A stretch of 64,000 nt of DNA, from assembly GCF_902859915.1 (NCBI RefSeq), contig NZ_CADIKK010000014.1, positions 1 through 64,000 of the forward strand, given 5' to 3'. The translations under genes were made by a program, and so were the position numbers. Under the pieces are notes generated by a model. That model had not been told where the DNA came from and did no database searches. It saw nothing but the letters and a program-made list of their open reading frames with translations. Every line of letters starts with the position of its first letter. Position 1 is the stretch's first letter. Shown in pieces: positions 36,587 to 44,402 of the stretch. The stretch is from Paraburkholderia ultramafica. Its GTDB lineage: Bacteria > Pseudomonadota > Gammaproteobacteria > Burkholderiales > Burkholderiaceae.

Positions 36587-36658
36587 GAGTGCGGGAGTGC
36601 GGGAGTGCGGGAGTGCGGGAGTGCGGGAGTGCGGGAGTGCGGGAGTGCGGGAGTAAGG
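36587..36658. repeat. Eight-copy perfect 8-bp tandem repeat
   Basis: GAGTGCGG is repeated eight times without change (36587-36650), then once as GAGTAAGG. It is preceded by AAAAAATATTTTT. It lies in the 252-bp gap between the NlpC/P60 gene and the first VOC gene, about 120 bp upstream of the VOC start on its transcribed side. The unit is not a multiple of three, and copy-number change would alter promoter spacing or leader length. Confidence 0.9.
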
Positions 36659-36720
36659 GCTTAAGGGTGTGCCGGGGGGCGGCGGCCGGGGCCGCCGCAT
36701 CGCCGTGCCCTCGGACGACT

Positions 36721-38337
36721 TTAACCGGCCGGATTGTCTTCATCAGGCGGCGCAGCGGACGGCGGCGCGGCGCTGCCGCCCGGCGCGCCGAGGATGCTGA
36801 TCTGGAACGTCGGCGCGGCCGCCAGCGATTGCAGCGTAGCGTCCTCGGGGATGTGCTCGAACAGCGGCAGGATCACCGAGCCGCCGATCACCGCGCGCCG
36901 GCTGTCGTCGGCCGGTCGTAAGCCCCATACGTCCTGATAGACGACCGGCACCGTGACGCCGTCGCGAGTCGTGTTGCCGATGTACAGCATCACGTGGCCG
37001 CCGATGTAGATCAGCGTGCGCAACGGTTCGCCGTGCCGCGCAAGGTAGTCGAGCCGCTCTGCAGGCGTGGACGCGGACAGGTCGACCATGCGCCCGGCGC
37101 TCATCTGCGTCGACGAATGGCGCGGCAGCCACACGCCGAAGACGGCGAAGATGCTTTGCAGTTCCGACGAACAGTCGTTGTAGAGGCCGCTATTGCCCCA
37201 GCCATAAGGGCGCCCGATCAGCGTTTTCATCAGCATCGCCAGATGACGCGGCGTGGCGGCGAGCGGCATCGGTGCGATCTGTTCTTCGCTCAGCGTGGCG
37301 GTGCGGATGAGCGCGCGGCCATCGACATCACGGGCCGGGACGAGCACCTGGCGCATAGCGGGGGCGGCGGCGCTGTGCGGCTCGCTTGCGGCGGAGTCGG
37401 CTGGCGCAAGGCGTGCGGCGTTTGCCGGCCTGGCGGGCAGCAGCGGCAACATCGTGCCGGCCGGCGCGTCGAAGCGGAACACGCCGCGGCTGTCGCGCAC
37501 CGGCGCCGACGCCACCGTCACCGCACCGAGCGCTTTGCCGGTCGCGGCGCGCCATGTGTCGACGAAGCGGTCATCGGCCAGCGCGACGCCGTCGCTGCGC
37601 ACCCAGCCCTGGACGTCGGGCGTCTGCACGTAGTGCCATGCGCCGTCGACGCTGCTGCCCAGCACATACAACGGCGTGCCCGGGCGCACCGCCGAAATCT
37701 GCAGGTTGTCGAACGGATAGCCTTCGCCGGCCAGGTGATCGTCGTAGAACGACGGGTCGGTGGTCGGCAACTCGCGCACCATCACGTTGCCGGTGGCGAT
37801 TACGCGGCGCTCGGGCCGATACACCGGCGTCTGCGTGAACTGCCCGACGTTCATGTTCTGCGCGATCGCGTCGATCCACGCCTTGTCGTGCGGCCGGAAG
37901 TTCTCGCCGTAGCCGAGCGCCGCGCCGCTCTTGCCGGTGTTGTCGAACCTGTCGATGCGGCGCTGCTGCAACGCGGCAATGTCCGCACCTTGCTGCCGAT
38001 AGACGCGCGTCGTCACGTAGGCGGAATTCCACGGCGACGGCGCGTTCGTGCCGGTGCCGAAGTAGCGCGCGTAGAGCGCCCTGAAGTGCGCCTGCTGGTC
38101 CGCCGGGCTCAGGAATGGCTGGTCGTAGCCGGGGCTGTCGGGTTCGAGCCAGTGGTCGACGTTCTGGTCATAACGGGCGATCGGGAACAGCGTGACGATG
38201 TCGATCGGTGCGTGCACGTCGCGCGGCGGCGACGGGGTGCTGCAGGCGGCGAGCGTCGCGACAGCGGCGCACAGTGCGGCGGCGCGGCAGGCGTTCGACC
38301 ATGAAACGGCACGGCGGGGCAGGACGGCAACAGGCAT
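36721..38337 (-). CDS. NlpC/P60 (C40) cell-wall hydrolase lipoprotein with SH3-like domain
   Basis: A 538-aa predicted lipoprotein: the signal ends in VATLAACSTP, with Cys32 lipidated. Residues about 50-190 form an N-terminal module found with SH3b1-type NlpC/P60 proteins (PFLSPADQQAHFRALYARYF). The SH3-like part includes VMVRELPTTDPSFY and QGWVRSDGVALAD. The C-terminal NlpC/P60 domain has Cys389 in YNDCSSELQSIFAVFG and His448 in YIGGHVMLYIGN. Such enzymes cut peptide stems of peptidoglycan in the periplasm. The last 20 residues are Ala/Pro-rich. Single gene. Confidence 0.88.
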   Translation of the reverse strand: MPVAVLPRRAVSWSNACRAAALCAAVATLAACSTPSPPRDVHAPIDIVTLFPIARYDQNVDHWLEPDSPGYDQPFLSPADQQAHFRALYARYFGTGTNAPSPWNSAYVTTRVYRQQGADIAALQQRRIDRFDNTGKSGAALGYGENFRPHDKAWIDAIAQNMNVGQFTQTPVYRPERRVIATGNVMVRELPTTDPSFYDDHLAGEGYPFDNLQISAVRPGTPLYVLGSSVDGAWHYVQTPDVQGWVRSDGVALADDRFVDTWRAATGKALGAVTVASAPVRDSRGVFRFDAPAGTMLPLLPARPANAARLAPADSAASEPHSAAAPAMRQVLVPARDVDGRALIRTATLSEEQIAPMPLAATPRHLAMLMKTLIGRPYGWGNSGLYNDCSSELQSIFAVFGVWLPRHSSTQMSAGRMVDLSASTPAERLDYLARHGEPLRTLIYIGGHVMLYIGNTTRDGVTVPVVYQDVWGLRPADDSRRAVIGGSVILPLFEHIPEDATLQSLAAAPTFQISILGAPGGSAAPPSAAPPDEDNPAG

Positions 38338-38602
38338 GGGTTTCGACAGAGTGGGTCCGAGGACACGATGATACGGTGTCCGCGAGTCGTGCGACGTGTT
38401 GTGCCGGTGCCGCGTTATGCACGCCTATGCACAGCGCTAATGTGTTCTCATGTGGATTCGGATCGCTCATGGCGGCTGCGCGAAATCGCACTTCGTGCGC
38501 ACGCTATCGCAGCCGGCGGGCCTTCCATTACACTCGTCTCATTCCTAAACATCTCGCCTCGCAACGTTCGTGCGAGGCGGCCCAATCAGCAAGGAGCACG
38601 AC

Positions 38603-39028
38603 ATGCTAACCAGCGCACGCAATCAATTCGCCGGCGAAGTAGCCGAAGTCAAACACGGCGCCGTGAACGACGAAGTCACGCTGCGTACCCAGGACGGTCT
38701 CGAGATCGTCGCGATCATCACGCATGGCAGCGCGACCTCGCTCGGCCTTGCTGCCGGCAGGAAAGCATTTGCACTGGTCAAGGCGTCGTCGGTGATCGTG
38801 ATGGTCGATGTCGCGAAGAGCCAGGTGTCGGCGCGCAACTGTATCGCCGGCACGGTGTCTGCGGTGACGAAGGGCGCGGTGAATTCGGAAGTGACGATCA
38901 GCGCGGGCGGCGCGCAGGTCGTGGCGATCATCACCAACGACAGTGTCGACCGTCTCGGCCTCGCGAGCGGTAAAGCGGCAACGGCGATCTTCAAGGCGTC
39001 GAGCGTGATCATCGGCGTCGATCAGTAA
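38603..39028 (+). CDS. Tandem TOBE/Mop-domain molybdate-binding protein
   Basis: A 141-aa protein made of two Mop repeats of about 68 residues, each with ARNxFxGxV, a GAVNxEVT strand and LGLAxGKxAxAxxKASSVI (residues 1-70 and 73-141). Di-Mop proteins such as ModG bind molybdate or tungstate in a ring-shaped oligomer, acting as store or buffer in the cytoplasm. AAGGAG lies 8 nt before the ATG. No molybdate transporter or molybdopterin genes are nearby, so it may be an orphan buffer protein. Confidence 0.9.
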   Translation: MLTSARNQFAGEVAEVKHGAVNDEVTLRTQDGLEIVAIITHGSATSLGLAAGRKAFALVKASSVIVMVDVAKSQVSARNCIAGTVSAVTKGAVNSEVTISAGGAQVVAIITNDSVDRLGLASGKAATAIFKASSVIIGVDQ

Positions 39029-39210
39029 TCGAGGTCCGGCGTCCGCCGACTGCTTCGGCAGATCTGGCTGGAAGCGGGCGGGTCGGATGGCAGAGAACAT
39101 AAAGAGCTCGGCGTGCAATGCGCAGCGCCGCGCGCCGTGAAGGAGGCGGCCGCTTGCTTTACACTGCACGCCTTGCTGTTCCCTTTTCCGCTTTCATCAC
39201 GGACGCCGTC

Positions 39211-39714
39211 ATGTTCGAAGTCTCCTCCGCCTCGCATCTGCCCAAAGCCGCGCAATACGAAGAACTGGTCGCCCAGGCGCGCGCGCTGCTTGCCGACGAA
39301 ACCGACTGGATCGCCAACGCGGCGAATTTTTCCGCCTTCGTGTTTCATTCTCTGAGCGATCTGAACTGGGCCGGCTTTTACTTTCACGATGGCCGCGAAC
39401 TGGTCGTTGGACCGTTCCAGGGCAAGCCCGCGTGCGTGCGCATCGCGCTCGGCAAAGGTGTCTGCGGCACGGCCGCGCAAACCCGTCAGACCCAGGTCGT
39501 GCGCGACGTGCACGAGTTTCCCGGCCATATCGCGTGTGATTCGGCGTCGCAATCGGAGATCGTCGTGCCGCTCGTCGCACCGGACGGCACGCTGATCGGC
39601 GTGTGGGATGTCGACAGCCCGGTGGTCGCGCGCTTCGATGAGGAAGACGCGAAGGGCATGGAAGCGCTGTGCGCGGTGTTCATCGAAGCGGCGTTGCCGC
39701 GCGCGGCGTCCTGA
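39211..39714 (+). CDS. msrC: Free methionine-(R)-sulfoxide reductase (GAF-type)
   Basis: A 167-aa single GAF-domain enzyme that reduces free methionine-R-sulfoxide. Three cysteines, Cys75 (PACVRI), Cys85 (KGVCGT) and Cys109 (HIACDS), have exactly the 10- and 24-residue spacing of the catalytic set in the E. coli enzyme. The WAGFYFHDGRELVVGPFQGK and IGVWDVDSP segments are typical. The ATG at 39211 gives the normal family length; the frame upstream is open but lacks conserved sequence. Single cytoplasmic gene. Confidence 0.92.
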   Translation: MFEVSSASHLPKAAQYEELVAQARALLADETDWIANAANFSAFVFHSLSDLNWAGFYFHDGRELVVGPFQGKPACVRIALGKGVCGTAAQTRQTQVVRDVHEFPGHIACDSASQSEIVVPLVAPDGTLIGVWDVDSPVVARFDEEDAKGMEALCAVFIEAALPRAAS

Positions 39715-39899
39715 GCAGCGCGCATCGTCGGCGCGGCGTGTCACGCCAGGCTCTTTCTTTCGACCATCGACGAGATGCAGTGCAGCGGCTTGCGCCACCG
39801 CTGCGCCGCAGACATTGCAAAGCTGCGCCGTGTTACCTCGCCACGCGCTTCCAATAATCGGCACCCCCGCCGGTCGCCGCCGTTGAACCCATCGATGCG

Positions 39900-40139
39900 A
39901 TGTTGCCGACGAGCGATATCCGCGAATATAACGGTCGCCGGTCCGACGCGGCGGCCGATGCGGTCGCGGCCGAAGCGCTGGGCCGCATCGCCGGATCGAT
40001 CGACTGCGCCGGGACCGCGCTGAACATCACCGCGAGTATCGGTATCGTCGCGTATCCGGCCGACGGTGGCGATGCGCCGACCCTGATGCGTCGCGTGGGT
40101 GTCGCGTTGTTGGTGGCATTGGCGGTGAACGGCAATGCT
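39900..40139 (+). pseudogene. GGDEF-domain C-terminal remnant
   Basis: The plus-strand frame reads MLPTSDIREYNGRR, AAEALGRIAGSI, then LNITASIGIVAYPADGGDAP and TLMRRVGVALLVALAVNG. This matches the final third of GGDEF diguanylate cyclase domains (the TASIGIA-P-DG-A-LL-AD-AL-AK pattern). The GG(D/E)EF active site and everything before it are missing, and no start or upstream partner is visible. It lies between msrC and the tail of the convergent esterase gene. Confidence 0.6.
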
Positions 40140-40167
40140 GTGCGGGAACATATCCTGCTGCCTCGCA

Positions 40168-41334
40168 TCAAGAGAACCTGCCCCGCAATGGAGCGTAGTG
40201 CGGGTGTGGATGAGCGAGGAAGAATCGCAGCATTTCCGCGGTGGCGTCTGGACCCGCCGGGTCGGTGTACGAGCCACGCTGACTGCCGCCGGCCCATGCG
40301 TGCCCCGCGCCGTGAATCGACCAGTACTCCGCTTCGACGCCGTTCGCCGCGACCAGCCTTTGCAGCGTGGCGCCGCGTCGGTTGCCCGGCGCGCTTGCCG
40401 CAGCGGATGGCATGCTGATCGTGGTGCCAGCATCGAAGCACGCGACGAGCTCGACAGCATTCGACGGATGGACTGTCGTGTCCGCCTCGCCATGAAACAC
40501 GATCAGCGGACGTTGCGGCGCGGCGCGCGAGCGGTTGCGCTGCGGCTTGCCGCCCTTCATCGCGGCGAGCGCCGAGGGCAAGTCCTTCGCGCATCCGTAG
40601 GCGAGGCCCGAATGCACGCAGGCGGCAGCGTACAGATCGGGCGAGGTCTTCAGCATGACGTCAGCCATCGCGCCGCCCGCCGATAAACCGGCCACGTAGA
40701 TCCGCGCGGCATCGATGCGATAGCGCGTCATCACCTCGCGCGTGATGCCCGCGATCAACGACGGTTCGCCGTGGTCGCGCTGCTGATCGGCAGGCTTGAA
40801 CCAGTTCCAGCATGTCGAACGATTGGCCGCTTGCGACTGATTCGGATATACGACGATGAAGCCGTGACGCTCGGCCATTTCGTTCATGCGCGTGCCGGCC
40901 GCGAAGTCGTCGGCGTTCTGCGTGCAGCCGTGCAGCATCACGATCAGCGGCACCGGCTCGTTGTTGTAGACGGCCGGCACGTACAGCTTGTATTGGCGCT
41001 GGCCCGCGCTGTTGCTGAACGTGTGCGTGCTGAAGGTGCCGGGTGTCTCGGCGTCGAAGGTGTACGGGGCAGGGGCGTGCGAATTGGGACGAGGGTGGGT
41101 TTGCGCGTGCGCCTGTCCTTGAGCTTGTGCTTGAGCCTGGGTCCGAACCTGTGCCCAGCTTTGCGCCCAATCGCTCGCGGCCGCTGGCATGGGCGGTATC
41201 GGCGCCCGGCCCGCTTGAGCGTTGACGCCCGCGAGCGCGCGCTGAACCGCGGCGGTCGCTTCATTGGGACCCTTCGTGCGCAGCAGCTCGAAGGCGTCTT
41301 TCATCGACTTCAGGAAATCTTCGTTCATGTTCAT
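40168..41334 (-). CDS. Extracellular-type short-chain PHA depolymerase/feruloyl esterase-family hydrolase
   Basis: A 388-aa alpha/beta hydrolase of the PHB depolymerase esterase family. The oxyanion region is PLIVMLHGCTQNADDFAAG. The nucleophile is Ser218 in YVAGLSAGGAMADVML. The acid lies in LIVFHGEADTTVHPSNA and the His in WSIHGAGHAWAGGS. The first 100 residues are helical and include a Gln-Ala repeat (TQAQAQAQGQAHAQ); there is no recognisable Sec signal, so location is uncertain. Relatives cleave short PHB oligomers or feruloyl esters. With phaZ also in this window, a polyhydroxyalkanoate role is attractive but not proven. Confidence 0.85.
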   Translation of the reverse strand: MNMNEDFLKSMKDAFELLRTKGPNEATAAVQRALAGVNAQAGRAPIPPMPAAASDWAQSWAQVRTQAQAQAQGQAHAQTHPRPNSHAPAPYTFDAETPGTFSTHTFSNSAGQRQYKLYVPAVYNNEPVPLIVMLHGCTQNADDFAAGTRMNEMAERHGFIVVYPNQSQAANRSTCWNWFKPADQQRDHGEPSLIAGITREVMTRYRIDAARIYVAGLSAGGAMADVMLKTSPDLYAAACVHSGLAYGCAKDLPSALAAMKGGKPQRNRSRAAPQRPLIVFHGEADTTVHPSNAVELVACFDAGTTISMPSAAASAPGNRRGATLQRLVAANGVEAEYWSIHGAGHAWAGGSQRGSYTDPAGPDATAEMLRFFLAHPHPHYAPLRGRFS

Positions 41335-41418
41335 GACGGTTTGCGTTGACTGTGTGGTGGCGTGAGCGAATCAGTGGTGAGCCACCGGTTCAGCCGCGTG
41401 ATGAGTCGAACGAAGCGC

Positions 41419-41844
41419 CTAGCTGATGCGGCCGGCGAGCGCCGCCTTGACCGCGGGCGACGCGTGAAATGCACCAAGCACGACGACCGATGCGATAGTG
41501 GCCGCCGCGAGTTCCGGCGGCACATCGGCGGCGATGCTCGCGAGGCCGAGTACGTGAATGTCGAGCTGTTCGTGCGCGGCTTGAGCGGCTTCGAGGTCGT
41601 GTCGCGAGAAGTGCTGCAGGCCGAGCACCATCGCGCGGCGCGTCACCGTTTCCGTGACGATCTGCGCGTGCACCGCGAGCTGATTGCGGATCGCCGTGCG
41701 AATCAGGTCGGTGCGGTTCGAGTAAAAACCTTCCTCGACCAGCAGATCGATCTGGCCAAGATCGATCGGACCCAGGTTGATGGTGATTTTCTCGGTCTCG
41801 CCGCCTTTCGGGCGCGAGTTGTTGACCAGGTTGAGTTTGGGCAT
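41419..41844 (-). CDS. Ribbon-helix-helix (CopG-type) regulator-like protein
   Basis: A 141-aa protein. Residues about 17-60 (EKITINLGPIDLGQIDLLVEEGFYSNRTDLIRTAIRNQL) fit a ribbon-helix-helix DNA-binding fold. A helical C-terminal half includes LGLASIAADVPPELAAATIAS. GGAG precedes the ATG at 41844; an upstream in-frame ATG at 41925 is unlikely. It follows the PHA-depolymerase-family gene's start region on the same strand by 84 bp and probably precedes it in one transcript, so it could regulate that gene. Confidence 0.75.
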   Translation of the reverse strand: MPKLNLVNNSRPKGGETEKITINLGPIDLGQIDLLVEEGFYSNRTDLIRTAIRNQLAVHAQIVTETVTRRAMVLGLQHFSRHDLEAAQAAHEQLDIHVLGLASIAADVPPELAAATIASVVVLGAFHASPAVKAALAGRIS

Positions 41845-41921
41845 TTGCACTCCATCTGGCATCCATGTGCCATCCAGCTGACATCCAGTGGGATGGTTAT
41901 ACGCCTCCGGGCCGAGGTGAG

Positions 41922-42201
41922 TCAAATGGGAAATTGAGGGTCGGGAGGGATGTGTGCAGTGGGCAGCGCTGACTCCCTGGACGGCCGCCGCGGGGGCGGC
42001 CTGGAGTCTTGGATTGCCCGTCCTTCTGTCTTTCCCAGGAGATCGTAGTGCTGAATCCCTGAAGCAAAAGCGTTGTCTCTAACGGCTTGCGCGACATCGG
42101 GATATTTGGCGAGGTACGCCTCTTCAAATCGCGCGCGATCGAAAGAACGACGGAAGAATAGCGAAACCGTACTCGTCGAAATTCTTTTTAATATCTGTCA
42201 T
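41922..42201 (-). pseudogene. Frameshifted fragment with a 'YPDV' glycan-enzyme domain
   Basis: From an ATG at 42201 the minus strand reads MTDIKKNFDEYGFAILPSFF then stops. Removing one T in the TTCTTTC run joins it to FDRARFEEAYLAKYPDVAQA and NAFASGIQHYDLLGKTEGRA. That is the 'YLxxNPDVAxAVxxGxFxSxxxHYxxxGxxEGR' module found attached to many glycosyltransferases and methyltransferases. The chain then degenerates and stops at 41922. It therefore looks like a broken N-terminal piece of a larger enzyme. Confidence 0.5.
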
Positions 42202-42534
42202 TACTGCCCCGGTCTGCTTGCGTCCTATTACCGTTCGCATGAGGATCAGGTCGGGCGCACGTTATTCTGGATTGAAGTGCCAAATTGCAAGGCGTGCGGA
42301 TTGTACTTGAATCGTAGGGGCGCCGTCTGGAGATGGCGCTGCCGATTGTTGTGTGAGGGGCGTGTCTCAACAGAATTTGGCTGCGGCGGCGAATGGTCTT
42401 TGGGCGGGTTCTATCGCGGGTTCTTTGGCTCGCGCTGGGAAGTCAGCGGATTGGCCAATATCCGGCGCGCGTCGACCGCGCAAAGGCCCACAACACGAAC
42501 GGGACGAACTGGGGCGCCGATCCGGTTAAACCGC

Positions 42535-42651
42535 CTAAATCTCCAGTGCATCGAGCTCGATGGCCATCTCTGCGAAAAGGGTGACCGCGAGCACAAAGAC
42601 ACTCCACGCGGCCACGGGTGGCCGGTTGGGTCTGCGCTCATCGGTCGTCAT
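42535..42651 (-). CDS. 38-residue single-span membrane peptide
   Basis: Its ATG overlaps the stop codon of the upstream 74-aa gene in an ATGA arrangement (42648-42651), a classic sign of translational coupling. The product is a basic N-terminus (MTTDERRPNRPPVAAW), one hydrophobic helix (VFVLAVTLFAEMAI) and an acidic tail ending LDALEI. Inside-positive topology puts the N-terminus in the cytoplasm. The length, overlap and codon pattern support a real small gene. No family recognised. Confidence 0.5.
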   Translation of the reverse strand: MTTDERRPNRPPVAAWSVFVLAVTLFAEMAIELDALEI

Positions 42652-42872
42652 GCCGCGTGGGGTTTCGGCCGCGCAGCGGCGCACCGTTGATCGATGTTGG
42701 CGCGCACGACTGGATTGCCTAGTAACTGGTGAGCATCAAGCACGCCATAGCGGGCACGAAGCGCTTTTTCGACTGCCTGACAGTCGGCATACTTGCCGCT
42801 GTCGGCAAGGCTGTATGCTGCACGTCGCACGGCCTCGCGCCGCCCCGCGCCCAACACATCCCGGCTCGTCAT
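42648..42872 (-). CDS. Conserved small protein, possibly helix-turn-helix (74 aa)
   Basis: A basic, helical protein: GRREAVRRAAYSLADSGKYA, CQAVEKALRARYG, then VLDAHQLLGNPVVRANIDQR. The middle resembles a helix-turn-helix with a following arm, a pattern seen in unannotated Burkholderiaceae proteins. AGAGGCAAG precedes the ATG. It overlaps a 38-residue membrane peptide gene downstream by 4 nt. It lies 234 bp downstream of the toxin/immunity-like pair on the same strand. Function unknown. Confidence 0.6.
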   Translation of the reverse strand: MTSRDVLGAGRREAVRRAAYSLADSGKYADCQAVEKALRARYGVLDAHQLLGNPVVRANIDQRCAAARPKPHAA

Positions 42873-43105
42873 AGCTTGCCTCTGACGTAAGGGTGTCGCT
42901 TACATCATAGGTCGCATGGCGCGGCGTGCTTTTACGTTATCAATTGCTATCAATCGCGCGGCCGTCGCCATGCCGGTGCGTAGGCGACCGGTCGGGCAGC
43001 GCGAGGCGGGCCAGGATAAAACACGCGCCTATCGGTACTCGTCAATCTCGATGGTGCGTCCACGGTCCCACTTCGCCGCATCATGTCGACTCAATTTCGA
43101 GCGGC

Positions 43106-43591
43106 TCAATCGAACGATTCGGGAGCGACTGTCCCACCTTCAATCACCAGATGCGCCGCATCGACGCCGGGTGCAAAGAACCGCCAATCTTCGTCTCCCT
43201 CGATTCCATCCGGGATGACGACAAGGCGCAGATCACTTGAAAGCGCGAGCACCACGCCGCCCGTTTCGTTTGCTGACACGCTCTCGACAATGGCAGGGCC
43301 GTGCTCGACCAACATTTCTCGGAGGCGGCCGGCGGCCCCGTGCGCCTTTTCATCGGGGCCGCGAAGATCGTCCTGGGTCGCAACAATGGCGCCCGCGCGC
43401 TCAAGCCGCCAGGAGCATTGGACGTGCAGCGCCCAGGCGCCGCCTTCGCGGACAGTCCCTCTAGGCGTCGTGTATTGCCTTTGCGGTCCGAATTGCACGG
43501 TGAGCATGTCCGCCGCGTGGCTGACCCAACTGACATCGAGCCCAACAAGTGCGGAAAGACGCCGCGCAATCTCCGTCTTCGCATCAATCAT
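43106..43591 (-). CDS. Probable immunity protein of toxin-immunity pair
   Basis: A 161-aa acidic, soluble, beta-rich protein. Key segments are WALHVQCSWRLERAGAIVAT, DDLRGPDEK, VLALSSDLRLVVIPDGIEGD and DWRFFAPGVDAAHLVIEGG. This matches a widespread small family found directly after polymorphic-toxin genes. The ATG at 43591 lies inside the end of the upstream toxin-like gene (8-nt overlap), so translation is probably coupled. An in-frame GTG/ATG four codons earlier is possible. Expected role: cytoplasmic neutralisation of the upstream protein, inferred from layout and size. No catalytic motif seen. Confidence 0.55.
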   Translation of the reverse strand: MIDAKTEIARRLSALVGLDVSWVSHAADMLTVQFGPQRQYTTPRGTVREGGAWALHVQCSWRLERAGAIVATQDDLRGPDEKAHGAAGRLREMLVEHGPAIVESVSANETGGVVLALSSDLRLVVIPDGIEGDEDWRFFAPGVDAAHLVIEGGTVAPESFD

Positions 43592-44402
43592 CGCCACCCC
43601 CAAACATGTCCTGTCCCCGCTCCAATATCTCGTGATAGCCGAGTCCCTGTTTGCTTATTTCGTCGTGAAGCTGCCGGGCCTGACTCGGATCCAGACCGAG
43701 TGCCCTCACAACGGCTTTGAACTGCGCGTTTTGCGCCTGGTTGTTGCGGGGCGTTCCCTCGCTACCAGCCAGTTCTATGTCGTCGCCGGCCGGCATATCC
43801 TCGCCGTACTCGAACGGCTGCGCATCGCCAAGCAACGTCGACGCGTCTGCAGCATCATCGAAAGCGCCGCCGATGGTTGCTATCGAGGCGCGGGCTGCGA
43901 TCAGCTTTGCTTGCTGTGTGGCCGGATCATAGGAGCCCGATAGTACGGGTTCACCAGGCGGGTAGAGAATGCTTCTGGCAAACGCCCGCATCTGCTCGCG
44001 TGTTTCACCGTCGTCGTACGCAACGAATGCCGACCCGATGGACGCCAATAGCCCAGTATTGCCAGCGCCGCCTGATCGCGGCTTCTCGGCAACCAGCACC
44101 ACGCTTTCGCCGCGAATCATCGATTGCAGCGTCTGAATAACCTCAAGGTCGGTTCCCCGTTGCGATAGGCGGCCGTGCCAGTGGAAGTTGTCACCGAGGA
44201 ATGTCCGCACGCGCTGGACGAGCCCGGCATCCCGAGCCCAGACGTCAGCGTACGCGCGTTGCGCAAATTTTTTACCTTCGTCGACTGCTTGTTTCTGTTC
44301 AGCGGTTAGAAAGATGCGCCCGCCTTCGTACGCATCCTTGCTGTACGTCATCCAGCGATGTCCCGAATCAGTTTTCAGTTCCGTTCCAGCCAGGATGCGC
44401 AT
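43584..44402 (-). CDS. Polymorphic-toxin-like protein (272 aa)
   Basis: The last 50 residues (QNAQFKAVVRALGLDPSQARQ, LHDEISKQGLGYHEILERGQ, DMFGG) resemble a C-terminal tail shared by many Rhs and other polymorphic toxins in proteobacteria. The middle contains AYADVWARDAGLVQRVRTFL, DNFHWHGRLSQRGTDLEVIQ and MIRGESVVLVAEKP, followed by a Gly/Ala-rich region and an acidic stretch. No signal peptide, membrane helix, PAAR, Rhs or VgrG part is present, so its delivery is unclear. Its start overlaps the end of the aspartase-like gene by 35 nt, and its end overlaps the immunity-like gene by 8 nt. The enzymatic activity is not recognised. Confidence 0.5.
   Translation of the reverse strand: MRILAGTELKTDSGHRWMTYSKDAYEGGRIFLTAEQKQAVDEGKKFAQRAYADVWARDAGLVQRVRTFLGDNFHWHGRLSQRGTDLEVIQTLQSMIRGESVVLVAEKPRSGGAGNTGLLASIGSAFVAYDDGETREQMRAFARSILYPPGEPVLSGSYDPATQQAKLIAARASIATIGGAFDDAADASTLLGDAQPFEYGEDMPAGDDIELAGSEGTPRNNQAQNAQFKAVVRALGLDPSQARQLHDEISKQGLGYHEILERGQDMFGGGDD

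Noticed and set aside
36587..36658. Possible CRISPR array
   Set aside because: The repeats are contiguous 8-bp units with no spacers, and no cas genes are present.
43584..44402. Type VI secretion effector gene with local secretion genes
   Set aside because: No VgrG, Hcp, PAAR, Rhs or adaptor gene is present anywhere in the window, so delivery by a type VI system cannot be claimed.
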